Source of the DNA: Oscillospiraceae bacterium
Lineage (GTDB): Bacteria > Bacillota > Clostridia > Oscillospirales > Ruminococcaceae
Assembly (NCBI GenBank): GCA_018110905.1
Contig: JAGBAZ010000063.1
Coordinates: 1 to 44,140 of the forward strand
Length of the DNA: 44,140 nucleotides
Direction: 5' to 3'
The notes beneath the pieces were generated by a model that was given only the letters and a program-made list of their open reading frames with translations, searched no databases and was not told the DNA's origin. Both the position numbers and the translations under genes were made by a program. Positions 7,779 through 14,741 of this stretch are shown in pieces (position 1 is the first letter of the stretch; each line of letters starts with the position of its first letter).

Positions 7779-9158
7779 TTATATGAACGCAAACAGTATG
7801 AAGTTCAAAATGAAAAGCACTGTGCAAATCCAAACGATGGGGTGTATTTCTTTGATTTTCTTGCGGCAGATCTTAACGATACAGTAGGTGATAAATCCAA
7901 ACGCCATACCGTTAGAGATGTTGTAGCACAGACACATAAATATCCCGGTGAAGAAGGCGGGGATGGACTCGTCAAGGCTGCTCCAATCGATATCCTTAAA
8001 TGACGAGGCCATCATGATTCCTACAAGCACGAGCACTGGAGCGGTTGCTGCAGCAGGTACAGCACTTACGAAGGTGCTGAAAAAAGCTGATAGGATAAAG
8101 CAGAGAGAAGTGATAACGGATGCAAAGCCCGTGCGTCCTCCCGCTCCGATTCCTGCTGCACTTTCTACGAATGTCGTGGTATTTGATGTTCCGATCAACG
8201 CGCCTATTGAGGTTGCCGTTGCATCGGCAAAGAGTGCTTTATCAAAACGGGTTTTGAAGCCCTTTCCGTCTCCGGCGGTCAGTTCGTCCTCCAAATTGAA
8301 TATACCCGCGCGGATACCCGTTCCAATAAATGTTCCTATCGTGTCAAAAGTATCCATTATGCTAAACGCAAATATGACAACAAGAGTAAGAGGAAGTCTA
8401 CTAACATCGGTAAATAAACTCAGAATGCCACCCTCTCTAAAAATCGCAAGGAAGGTCGTTGGCAAAGCCTGACAAGCCTCCGAAAGACTCACCGTTTCTC
8501 CAAAATTCGTTACACCGAATGGGATACCGATAAGTGTCGTGGCGATAATTGCGATAAATAAAGCACCCTTAACATTCATCAGCGTCAAAGCAATAGAAAG
8601 TAGCAATCCTATCATAAACACCCAAATTACGGGCGTGTTGAATGTTGCGATTGCCGGTACACCGGATGAAAAATCAATAAATCCGACGTTCAAAAAGCCG
8701 ATGTATGCTACAAACAAACCGATTCCTCCACCGATTGCATTCTGCAAGCTTATGGGAATGGAGCGAATAATCATTTTCCGCGCCTTGGTTACGGTAATGA
8801 GAATATTGATTATTCCGCATATAAACACAATGGAAAGTGCTTGCTGCCAAGTAAATCCAAGTCCGAAGCAAACGGTATATGTAAAGAATGCGCCTGTTCC
8901 CATGCCGGGAGCCTGGGCGTAGGGCACATTGGCAACAAGTCCCATTACCAATGTACCTATTACCGAAGCAATAATCGTGGCGAGGAAAACCGCGCCCCAT
9001 TCCATTCCTGCTTTGGCAAGAACACTTGGGTTGATGAAAAGGATATATGACATTGCAAAGAACGTCGTTAATCCGGCAAGTATTTCAGTTCTAATAGTTG
9101 ATCCAGATGAACGTATTTCAAAGTATCGTTCAATGAAATTTGGTTGACCTGCTTTCAT
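7779..9158 (-). CDS. NCS2-family purine permease (AzgA/PbuG type)
   Basis: A 459-aa integral membrane protein. It is strongly hydrophobic, with about 12-14 membrane segments, and shows the AzgA/PbuG-type features LAGLTTFFAMSYILFINP near the N-terminus, APGMGTGAFFTYT (about 84-96) and TTTFVESAAGIGAGGRTG (about 300-320). This subfamily imports adenine, guanine or hypoxanthine by proton symport. The ATG at 9158 follows GAGGAG. It lies 25 bp after the XRE gene and 39 bp before the STAS gene. A purine permease in front of a partner switch and a peptide exporter is unusual. There is no room for a purine riboswitch between it and the regulator gene. Confidence 0.88.
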   Translation of the reverse strand: MKAGQPNFIERYFEIRSSGSTIRTEILAGLTTFFAMSYILFINPSVLAKAGMEWGAVFLATIIASVIGTLVMGLVANVPYAQAPGMGTGAFFTYTVCFGLGFTWQQALSIVFICGIINILITVTKARKMIIRSIPISLQNAIGGGIGLFVAYIGFLNVGFIDFSSGVPAIATFNTPVIWVFMIGLLLSIALTLMNVKGALFIAIIATTLIGIPFGVTNFGETVSLSEACQALPTTFLAIFREGGILSLFTDVSRLPLTLVVIFAFSIMDTFDTIGTFIGTGIRAGIFNLEDELTAGDGKGFKTRFDKALFADATATSIGALIGTSNTTTFVESAAGIGAGGRTGFASVITSLCFILSAFFSTFVSAVPAAATAPVLVLVGIMMASSFKDIDWSSLDESIPAFFTGIFMCLCYNISNGMAFGFITYCIVKICRKKIKEIHPIVWICTVLFILNFILFAFI

Positions 9159-9183
9159 TTTGGCTCCTCCTTATCTTCTGCCT

Positions 9184-9501
9184 TTACTTTAAAACGGGAT
9201 CCCCTTGATTGCCACAACTCAAAGTGGTCTGCAATTCTTCGGGGAACACATCAATCGCACTAACCAACACCTGCGTTTTTTCGTTGTACCAAAAGAGGAA
9301 TAATAAAGAAATAAAGTTGTTCCAAGACATTTTCCGTTTCTGAGTCTCGATGGCACAGTATGTCTGTCTCGAAATGCCTATAATATTGCTGACCTCATCT
9401 TGGGACAAGCCGAGCTTCGCTCTTAACGCAGGCAAATTGTCCGTCATAATTTTAAGCAAATTTTCTTTATTCAGAGTTTTATTTTCAATCGAGTTGCCCA
9501 T
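9184..9501 (-). CDS. XRE-family helix-turn-helix regulator
   Basis: A 105-aa protein. Residues about 23-80 form a lambda-repressor-like helix-turn-helix: an LRAKLGLSQDEVSNIIGISRQ-type core with the recognition helix ending TYCAIETQKRKMSW. The C-terminal 25 residues look unstructured. ATG at 9501, with GGAG 9 nt upstream. It is the first gene of the minus-strand unit and sits 72 bp behind the promoter at 9573-9601, so autoregulation is plausible. Repeated TTGTC/ATGTC-like words around that promoter could be operators, but this is not proven. The target genes are unknown; the adjacent permease and exporter are the obvious candidates. Confidence 0.85.
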   Translation of the reverse strand: MGNSIENKTLNKENLLKIMTDNLPALRAKLGLSQDEVSNIIGISRQTYCAIETQKRKMSWNNFISLLFLFWYNEKTQVLVSAIDVFPEELQTTLSCGNQGDPVLK

Positions 9502-9572
9502 TCAAAACTTCTCCTTTTTTCGTGAAATATCTAACTTTAAGAATCCAAAAATCGACAAAACTGATTACTATA

Positions 9573-9601
9573 ATTCTATAAATTGTTGTCGGATTTGTCA
9601 A
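9573..9601 (-). promoter_or_regulatory. Sigma-A-type promoter for the XRE-to-NHLM unit
   Basis: On the minus strand, TTGACA (9596-9601), a 17-bp spacer, then TAGAAT (9573-9578). It points at the XRE gene 72 bp downstream. No terminator is visible between the following genes down to the second ABC gene, so one transcript of about 9 kb is possible. Confidence 0.7.
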
Positions 9602-9747
9602 TATGTCGCGCTTTAAATGCGGGTAAATTTTTATCTTTACGATAAGGGAATGTGAATGGGGAGCTACTGTCAATAGAGCTATAATTGTCTGCTCTCAACG
9701 CCGTCATAGTCGCCGTCAGCAATGGTCATTTGAGAGGAGTATCTGAT

Positions 9748-9943
9748 ATGCCAAAAAAAGGCGAAAACATCTACAGAAGAAAAGATGGCCGTTGGGAAGG
9801 CCGTTATATCAAGGGACATCTTGCTGACGGCAAGACCAAGTATGCGTATGTTTACGGAAAAACATATTCCGATGTTAAGCAAAAGCTAATTGATGATCGA
9901 ATAGCTTTTGCTCAAGGCAAAGACACAGCGCGACGCAAAACAA
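9748..9943 (+). pseudogene. Tyrosine-recombinase integrase, N-terminal fragment
   Basis: ATG at 9748 with AGAGGAG upstream. The first 60-65 codons match the arm-type DNA-binding domain (AP2-like) of Tn916/ICE-class integrases: MPKKGENIYRRKDGRWEGRY and the GKTKYAYVYGKTY strand. After about codon 65 the integrase similarity stops, and the frame runs out of frame through the end of another gene to a stop at 9994-9996. The core-binding and catalytic domains (about 300 residues) are missing, so it is inactive. It marks the edge of a mobile element. The exact breakpoint lies somewhere in 9925-9945. Confidence 0.75.
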
Positions 9944-9944
9944 A

Positions 9945-10130
9945 GTACAGCCTTTTGCCTGTCTTCCGAACCATGTTGTGGGAAAAGGCGTTATAAAAGC
10001 TTTGAAAAAAACTTATCCGCAGGCAAATATTGTTGCCGTTGATTATGACCCCGGGGCTTCGGAAGTAAACCAGCTGAACAGAATAAAGCTCATGCTCGCC
10101 CAGGCAAAAAACAGCCTTGCGGAGAAATAA
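9945..10130 (+). pseudogene. C-terminal remnant of an acyl-CoA dehydratase activase (DUF2229-type)
   Basis: The frame starting at GTA 9945 reads VQPFACLPNHVVGKG, then an IDYDPGASEVNQLNRIKLML-like block, and stops at 10128-10130 (61 codons). This is the well-conserved tail of the large (about 1,400-aa) BcrAD/BadFG-type activases related to 2-hydroxyacyl-CoA dehydratase activators. The rest of the gene is absent upstream; an integrase fragment in another frame sits there instead. Either the gene was cut by integration or deletion, or the join is an assembly artefact. Codon use here matches the chromosome to the right. No start codon is available, so it is presumed non-functional. Confidence 0.75.
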
Positions 10131-10162
10131 CCCGCGAGGGTTTCTCTCCTTTTCCATAAAAA

Positions 10163-10205
10163 CCAGGAACCCCCTGTGCTTATTCGAAGCACAGGGGGTT
10201 CCTGG
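10163..10205 (+). terminator. Perfect 19-bp hairpin after the activase remnant
   Basis: Two 19-nt arms match perfectly around a 5-nt loop (ATTCG). It lies 33 bp after the activase stop and is followed by CATTTTATAT, a weak T-run, with AAAA on the other side. It probably ends the old activase transcript and may stop leftward tRNA readthrough. The arms are long enough to suggest a small palindromic repeat instead. Confidence 0.5.
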
Positions 10206-10254
10206 CATTTTATATCGTTCAGTAAAATATCAAAAACCAACGTCTTTGATATAA

Positions 10255-10302
10255 ACAAAAAATCCGAACGTCTTTCCAATCGGAAAAAAGTTCGGATTCT
10301 TC
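10255..10302 (-). terminator. Rho-independent terminator of tRNA-Val
   Basis: On the minus strand, an AATCCGAAC arm, a 20-nt loop region, then GTTCGGATT followed by T-rich sequence. It lies immediately 3' of the tRNA. Confidence 0.65.
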
Positions 10303-10307
10303 ATATA

Positions 10308-10384
10308 TGGTGGACGGTACAGGACTCGAACCTGTGACCTTCCGCACGTCAAGCGGAAGCTCTACCAGCTGAGCTAACCGTCCA
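10308..10384 (-). tRNA. tRNA-Val (anticodon GAC)
   Basis: A cloverleaf can be folded by eye. The acceptor TGGACGG pairs with CCGTCCA, and CCA is encoded at the end. The D-arm contains TAGCTCAGCTGGTAGAGC, the anticodon loop is TTGACGT with GAC at 34-36, and the T-arm has GGTTCGAGTCC. It reads GUC and GUU valine codons. It is a single gene with its own promoter and terminator. Confidence 0.93.
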
Positions 10385-10400
10385 TAGCTGAGCAAGGGTT

Positions 10401-10429
10401 ATAATATCATATCATTTCAAAAATTGCAA
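10401..10429 (-). promoter_or_regulatory. Promoter of tRNA-Val
   Basis: On the minus strand, TTGCAA (10424-10429), a 17-bp spacer, then TATTAT (10401-10406). This is 17 bp before the mature 5' end of the tRNA. Confidence 0.65.
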
Positions 10430-10459
10430 GCGTTTTTTTGAAAAATTTTCAAAAAAATT

Positions 10460-10972
10460 TTATTCGGCGGATTTGAATACAAAATCGGAAAACGTAAACT
10501 CCGTTTCAAAAAGCGGAAATTTCGCGCTGACGAGCGAAAAATCTTCCGGCGAAAGAACCGCGGAAAAGCCTTCGCCTTTTGCGATGATGTTTTCATTTTC
10601 CGTGCTCAAGGTGAATTCATCCGGGTCGGAAAGTTCGTCGAAAAGTTCTTCCAGAAGCAAAAAAGGCGTTCCTTCCGGAAGAGAATCTTTTTTGATTTCC
10701 TGTTCCATTCCTTCATAAATTATCTTTGCGTGCTCATCAAAAATTTCAATTCCCATTCCGGAAAGTTCCGCCGGAAAATTGACAGAAACACTGATGCTCA
10801 TGCCGTTTTTTGAAGCTTCCATTTCTGCCCGGTTGTCCCCGAAAACCGCAATAACCGAGGAGGAAAAATTCTGTTTATATTTTTCTGCAACTTCCTGCGG
10901 AGTTACGGAAACCGATTTTGAGCACCCGCAAAGCACAAAGATAATCACAAGTAATAAAATTATTTTCTTCAC
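10460..10972 (-). CDS. Putative lipoprotein, function unknown
   Basis: A 170-aa protein with a lipoprotein signal: basic MKK, a hydrophobic core, then LCGC with the lipidated Cys at position 17. The mature part is about 150 residues, predicted alpha/beta with several short beta strands (FTLSTENENII, FSAVLSPEDF). I do not recognise a family; small LolA/DUF-type Clostridia lipoproteins are possible. The start is GTG at 10972, with GGGAGG 8 nt upstream. That ribosome binding site forms one arm of a hairpin (10980-11019) shared with the end of nnr, 56 bp away. It would be anchored on the outer face of the cytoplasmic membrane. Confidence 0.75.
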   Translation of the reverse strand: MKKIILLLVIIFVLCGCSKSVSVTPQEVAEKYKQNFSSSVIAVFGDNRAEMEASKNGMSISVSVNFPAELSGMGIEIFDEHAKIIYEGMEQEIKKDSLPEGTPFLLLEELFDELSDPDEFTLSTENENIIAKGEGFSAVLSPEDFSLVSAKFPLFETEFTFSDFVFKSAE

Positions 10973-10979
10973 AAAAAAG

Positions 10980-11025
10980 ACCTCCCTTCACGGAATAATT
11001 TATATCCGCTTGGGGAGGTTTTTAT
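10980..11025 (-). terminator. Hairpin between nnr and the lipoprotein gene; contains the latter's ribosome binding site
   Basis: ACCTCCC (10980-10986) pairs with GGGAGGT (11013-11019) around a loop of about 26 nt. On the minus strand the second arm is followed by CTTTTTT, a terminator-like pattern, and also includes the GGGAGG used by the lipoprotein start. It could end nnr transcription, mask that start, or both. Confidence 0.45.
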
Positions 11026-11028
11026 TCA

Positions 11029-12567
11029 TCAAAGTCCTTTTTCAGCAAAAATTTTGCAAAGATAATTCGGGATATCGCTTGGGAGCATTCCGTATTCAGA
11101 AAGTTCCTTTGCCGCTTTGTCCGCCGCAAGTCCGTGAAGATAAACACCGCAGACCGCGCAGGAAGTTTCGATATAACCCTGGGCGGCAAAGGAAGCAATC
11201 ATTCCCGCAAGGCAATCGCCGCTTCCTCCTTTGGAAAGTCCGGGGTTTCCGGTGGAATTGAAATAAACATCTCCGCCGGGTTCCGCAATAATGGTTGTGG
11301 AATCTTTCAGCACAACAATTGCATCAAATTCCTTTGCGGTTTTAAGGGCGATTTCAGTTCGTTTTTCAACCGTTTCCGGAATCGAAATTCCGCAAAACCT
11401 TGCCATTTCACCCATGTGCGGGGTAATTATCGGAATCTGTTTTGCTTTTTTGAGAACTTCAGGTTTTTCTGAAATACAGTTCAGCCCGTCCGCATCAAGA
11501 ACAACGGTGCAGTTTGCGTTTTCAAGAACAAATTCAACTATTTCTCCAATATCTTTTCCTCTTCCGAGACCGCAGCCGATCAGAACCGCATCGACGTTTT
11601 CGAGGAACGGAAGAATCTTTTCTTTTGCCGAAGCGGAAATAGTTCCGTCTTCGTTTTCCGGAAGAGAAAGGAATGTGGCTTCCGGAATTCTTCCGGCAAT
11701 CATGGAAACAACTTTTTCGGTGGAAGCAACGGTCGTGATGCCCGCTCCGGCTCTCATTGCGGAAAGGGCAGAAAGTGCCGCCGCACCGGGAAAATTCGCG
11801 GAACCGGTTATGCAAAGGAGTTTTCCGAAGGTGCCCTTGTTTGAAAAACGCGGTCTTCTTCGAATTGAAGAAAAAACCATTTCTTCGCTTGTGAGGAAGC
11901 AGTTCCGCGCGACCTGCGCCCGAACTTCGTGAGGAATTCCGATATCAACAACTTCCGTCTGTCCGCAAAACTCTTTTCCGGGAAGAAGAAGATGGCCGGG
12001 TTTTGCTGCTTCGAAAGCAACGGTAAAGTTTGCTTTTATGGAATTTTCCGCGCAAAGACCCGTTTCTGCATTGACTCCGCTTGGGATATCGAGGGAAATT
12101 TTTACCGCGATATCGGAATTTATCATTTCCGCAATTTCGTCATAGGGCGCCCGGAACTCTCCGGAAAATCCGGTTCCGAAAAGGGCATCTATTATGATAT
12201 CCGCTCCGCCGAGAAATTCATCGACTTTTTTGCGGTCGAGTACAAAATCCAGCATGGTTATTCCCGCCTGGATAACGCAGTTATACATATATTCTGCTTC
12301 GTCGCTTCTGGGGATTCCGCCGCAGAGAACGACTATTACGTTTGCGCCTTCTTCAAAAAGCTTCCTGGCAACGACCAATCCGTCGCCGCCGTTGTTTCCG
12401 CTTCCGCAAAAAATCATAAAATTTCTTCCGGCAACGTTAAGAATGGTTTTTCTGATGAAAGCCGCCGCGGCACAGCCGGCGTTTTCCATAAGGCGCTGAT
12501 ATGTCACGCCCATTTCGTCCGAAAGGCGTTCTTCGGTTTTCATCTGTTCAACTGTAAGAATTTTCAT
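11029..12567 (-). CDS. nnr: Bifunctional NAD(P)H-hydrate epimerase / ADP-dependent NAD(P)H-hydrate dehydratase
   Basis: A 512-aa fusion that repairs hydrated NAD(P)H. The N-terminal YjeF_N epimerase domain (about 1-215) has the nucleotide loop GSGNNGGDGLVVARKL and the catalytic-region DALFGTGFSG. It converts R-NAD(P)HX to S-NAD(P)HX. The C-terminal ribokinase-like dehydratase domain (about 230-512) has KGTFGKLLCITGS, ITPHMGEMARF and the anion-hole/catalytic GNPGLSKGGSGDCLAGM. Length and domain order match the usual bacterial fusion. ATG at 12567 with GGAGGTACT upstream; structured repeat copy 1 begins 17 bp before the start codon. Cytosolic. Confidence 0.93.
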   Translation of the reverse strand: MKILTVEQMKTEERLSDEMGVTYQRLMENAGCAAAAFIRKTILNVAGRNFMIFCGSGNNGGDGLVVARKLFEEGANVIVVLCGGIPRSDEAEYMYNCVIQAGITMLDFVLDRKKVDEFLGGADIIIDALFGTGFSGEFRAPYDEIAEMINSDIAVKISLDIPSGVNAETGLCAENSIKANFTVAFEAAKPGHLLLPGKEFCGQTEVVDIGIPHEVRAQVARNCFLTSEEMVFSSIRRRPRFSNKGTFGKLLCITGSANFPGAAALSALSAMRAGAGITTVASTEKVVSMIAGRIPEATFLSLPENEDGTISASAKEKILPFLENVDAVLIGCGLGRGKDIGEIVEFVLENANCTVVLDADGLNCISEKPEVLKKAKQIPIITPHMGEMARFCGISIPETVEKRTEIALKTAKEFDAIVVLKDSTTIIAEPGGDVYFNSTGNPGLSKGGSGDCLAGMIASFAAQGYIETSCAVCGVYLHGLAADKAAKELSEYGMLPSDIPNYLCKIFAEKGL

Positions 12568-12583
12568 GGAGTACCTCCTTATT

Positions 12584-12695
12584 GGCGCCCCTCGTTAAAG
12601 GGGAGAGGGCCACGAAGTGGCGAGGGGATTCTTTTACAAAAAATCCTCCGCCTTCGCCGCAAACGGCGAATCCACCTTTCTTTTGTAAGAGAGGC
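12584..12695 (-). repeat. Structured intergenic repeat, copy 1
   Basis: About 112 bp. The end facing nnr, GCGCCCCTCGTTAAAGGGG, and the inner part GGGCCACGAAGTGGCGAGGGGATTC are nearly identical to copy 2. The other half holds CCGCCTTCGCCGCAAACGGCGAATCC and a degenerate end GAGAGGC. It sits 17 bp upstream of the nnr start codon, just outside its ribosome binding site. Confidence 0.8.
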
Positions 12696-12751
12696 TTATG
12701 GCTTTTTATCCATTATACCACTCCGTTTGTATTTTTCAATCGAAAAAGGGC

Positions 12752-12780
12752 TTGAAAATTGCTTTTAATTATGTTATTAT
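12752..12780 (+). promoter_or_regulatory. Promoter of the pheS T-box transcript
   Basis: TTGAAA (12752-12757), a 17-bp spacer, then TATTAT (12775-12780). The T-box leader starts a few bases downstream. Confidence 0.7.
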
Positions 12781-12786
12781 CTCTTT

Positions 12787-13080
12787 TGTTGTTAATATAT
12801 ATAACGCATTGACCGGGAGAGTAGGTTTTATTTTTCCGAAAAGAGAGGAAAAACCATTGGGCTGAAAGTTTTTCTGCGGATAAAATTTTTCTCGAAGTTC
12901 ACCCGCGAGCGGTTTTGCTGAAAGAATTTTTTCGATTAGGCAAAAACGGGTTGCTCCGTTAAAAGCAATTTTAAAGTGCCCGGTGTTTTTTCATCGGGAA
13001 TGCGGGTGGTACCGCGGAGAACCTTTTTCAGTTTATGAGTCTTCGTCCCAAATTTGCGGCTTGGGGCGGAGCTTTTTTTA
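12787..13080 (+). promoter_or_regulatory. T-box riboswitch (phenylalanine) upstream of pheS
   Basis: The leader carries the conserved T-box sequence AATGCGGGTGGTACCGCG (12999-13016), followed by a strong terminator (11-bp stem 13041-13051 / 13061-13071, then seven T). An AGTA motif near 12820 fits the base of Stem I. A TTC triplet at 12898-12900 (GAAGTTCACC) is a plausible Phe specifier codon. Known T-boxes bind uncharged tRNA through the specifier and the NCCA end, which favours the antiterminator. Low Phe-tRNA charging would therefore raise expression of pheS and the downstream genes. The T-box itself is certain; the specifier position is inferred. Confidence 0.92.
13041..13079 (+). terminator. 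T-box regulatory terminator
   Basis: An 11-bp stem including two or three G-U pairs, a 9-nt loop and a run of T. It is mutually exclusive with the antiterminator containing the T-box sequence. Confidence 0.85.
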
Positions 13081-13150
13081 TATCCGTTTTTATCCGCAAA
13101 ACCAGCAAAACGTCATAAACAAAAATCAAAATAAATGGAGTTGAAAAATT

Positions 13151-14170
13151 TTGAAAGAGCAGCTTGAACAGATCCGCCTTGAGGCAAAAAAAGCTCTTGA
13201 GCTTTGCGAAGATCCCAAAGCACTTGAAGAACTTCGTATCCGCTATCTTGGCAAAAAAGGCGAGCTCACCGCCATTCTCAAACAGATGGGAAAACTTTCC
13301 GCAGAGGAAAGACCCGTTATCGGCCAGCTTGCAAACCAGGTCCGCGCCGAAATTGAAAACGACCTTGCCGAGGCCGCAGAACACATTCATCAGCATCTTC
13401 TTGAAAAGAAGCTTGCTTCCGAAACCATTGATGTAACCCTTCCGGGAACCCCCTGCCCCACCGGTAAGGAACACCCGCTCAACATCGTTCTCAACGAAGT
13501 TGAGGATATCTTCCTCGGAATGGGCTTTTCCATTGCGGAAGGTCCCGAAGTTGAAACCGATTATTATAACTTCGAAGCACTTAACCTTCCGAAAGACCAC
13601 CCCGCAAGAGATACTCAGGATACTTTCTATATCACCGAAAACGTTCTTCTCAGAACCCAGACCTCCCCTGTTCAGGTCCGTGTTATGGAAAAACAGCAGC
13701 CGCCTATCCGCATCATCGCACCCGGCCGCGTATATCGTTCCGATGCTGTTGACGCAACCCATTCCCCTCTTTTCCACCAGATCGAGGGACTTGTTGTCGA
13801 TAGAGGCATCACCATGGCTGACCTCAAGGGAACTCTTGAAATCTTCATCAAACGTCTTTACGGCGAAGATTCCGTTGTTCGTTTCCGTCCGCACCACTTC
13901 CCCTTCACCGAACCTTCCGCTGAAATGGATATCCAGTGCTTCAACTGCCACGGCGAAGGCTGCCCGATGTGCAAAAACGAAGGCTGGATCGAAATTCTCG
14001 GCTGCGGAATGGTTCATCCGAAAGTTCTTTCCAACTGCAACATAGACCCTGAAGAATACAGCGGTTTTGCATTTGGAATCGGTCTTGAACGTATCGTTAT
14101 GAGAAGATTCGCAATCAACGACCTTCGTCTTCTTTATGAAAACGACCTTCGTTTCCTTGACCAGTTTTAA
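13151..14170 (+). CDS. pheS: Phenylalanine-tRNA ligase alpha subunit
   Basis: A 339-aa class II aminoacyl-tRNA synthetase subunit that charges tRNA-Phe as an alpha2-beta2 tetramer. The N-terminal coiled coil (about 1-90) is followed by the catalytic domain. Visible motifs are [14 protein letters not shown] and the motif-2 region, [16 protein letters not shown], and motif 3 [16 protein letters not shown] near the end. The length is normal. The start is TTG at 13151, with GGAG 10 nt upstream; the nearby ATG at 13135 is out of frame. It is controlled by the T-box leader and followed 19 bp later by an unrecognised gene before pheT. Confidence 0.96.
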   Translation: MKEQLEQIRLEAKKALELCEDPKALEELRIRYLGKKGELTAILKQMGKLSAEERPVIGQLANQVRAEIENDLAEAAEHIHQHLLEKKLASETIDVTLPGTPCPTGKEHPLNIVLNEVEDIFLGMGFSIAEGPEVETDYYNFEALNLPKDHPARDTQDTFYITENVLLRTQTSPVQVRVMEKQQPPIRIIAPGRVYRSDAVDATHSPLFHQIEGLVVDRGITMADLKGTLEIFIKRLYGEDSVVRFRPHHFPFTEPSAEMDIQCFNCHGEGCPMCKNEGWIEILGCGMVHPKVLSNCNIDPEEYSGFAFGIGLERIVMRRFAINDLRLLYENDLRFLDQF

Positions 14171-14189
14171 TTAAAGGAGGAGCTTTGAA

Positions 14190-14600
14190 ATGACCACCAG
14201 AAAAGAACTTTCCGAGCTTACCCTCCGTTTCCAGGCAAGAACTCTTAACATTTACCGCAAGCTTTTCTTTGATCTTCAGGAGCGCGAATATTCCGTCGAA
14301 CTCCGCGACAGAGCTGCAAAGCTTGCAAAAGCAATAAAAGATGAAGATTATCCCGAAGCAAAAAGCCAGGCTGACAACATCACCTATCTTTTCAAGCTTT
14401 GCTTCCAGGCAAATCTTATTCTTCCGACCGTTTATCAGGGACTTGCCGTTGACGGACTTACCCTTTCCGCAACTATCGAAGAAGCAATAAACGGTGAAAT
14501 CGGTCCCGATCCGGAACCGGAAATCATTCCTGTTGAAAAAATTCCCGAAGCCGTAAGAAAATATATTCCCGGCGGTGAAAAACAAAGCGCCCCTTGTTAA
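14190..14600 (+). CDS. Unknown protein between pheS and pheT; its end lies in a repeat
   Basis: A 136-aa protein. ATG at 14190 with AAAGGAGG upstream, 19 bp after pheS, so it belongs to the T-box-controlled operon. Residues 1-105 look all-helical and charged: two long helices with a DLQEREYSVELRDRAAKLAK segment, then hydrophobic FKLCFQANLILPTVYQGL. A proline-rich linker (GPDPEPEIIPVEKIP) and a short tail follow. The last four residues (SAPC) and the stop codon come from repeat copy 2, which starts at 14587, so the native C-terminus was probably different. Codon use matches pheS and pheT. I do not recognise the family. It might be a lineage-specific companion of PheRS or simply a hitchhiker. 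Confidence 0.75.
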   Translation: MTTRKELSELTLRFQARTLNIYRKLFFDLQEREYSVELRDRAAKLAKAIKDEDYPEAKSQADNITYLFKLCFQANLILPTVYQGLAVDGLTLSATIEEAINGEIGPDPEPEIIPVEKIPEAVRKYIPGGEKQSAPC

Positions 14601-14715
14601 AAGGGAGAGGGCCACGAAGTGGCGAGGGGATTCATTACATATCCCGAAATTTTAAAAAGAATCCCTCCGTCATCGTCGCTGCGCTCCGATGACACCTCCC
14701 TTTGACAAGGGAGGC
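14587..14715 (+). repeat. Structured intergenic repeat, copy 2 (full form)
   Basis: 129 bp with complementary ends and two internal hairpins: GGCCACGAAGTGGC on the left, and a hairpin closed by ATCG/CGAT on the right. GGGGATTC and GAATCCC bracket the middle. It ends 27 bp before the pheT start codon and provides the stop codon of the preceding gene. Confidence 0.85.
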
Positions 14716-14741
14716 AGAAATAATGTAAAGAAGGTTAAACA

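Noticed and set aside
9159..9183. Purine riboswitch in front of the NCS2 permease
   Set aside because: The gap to the preceding gene is only 25 bp, too short for an aptamer, and nothing similar is seen before the XRE gene.
10430..10460. AT-rich palindrome after the lipoprotein gene as a terminator
   Set aside because: On the minus strand the second arm is followed by A, not T, and the stem has almost no GC pairs.
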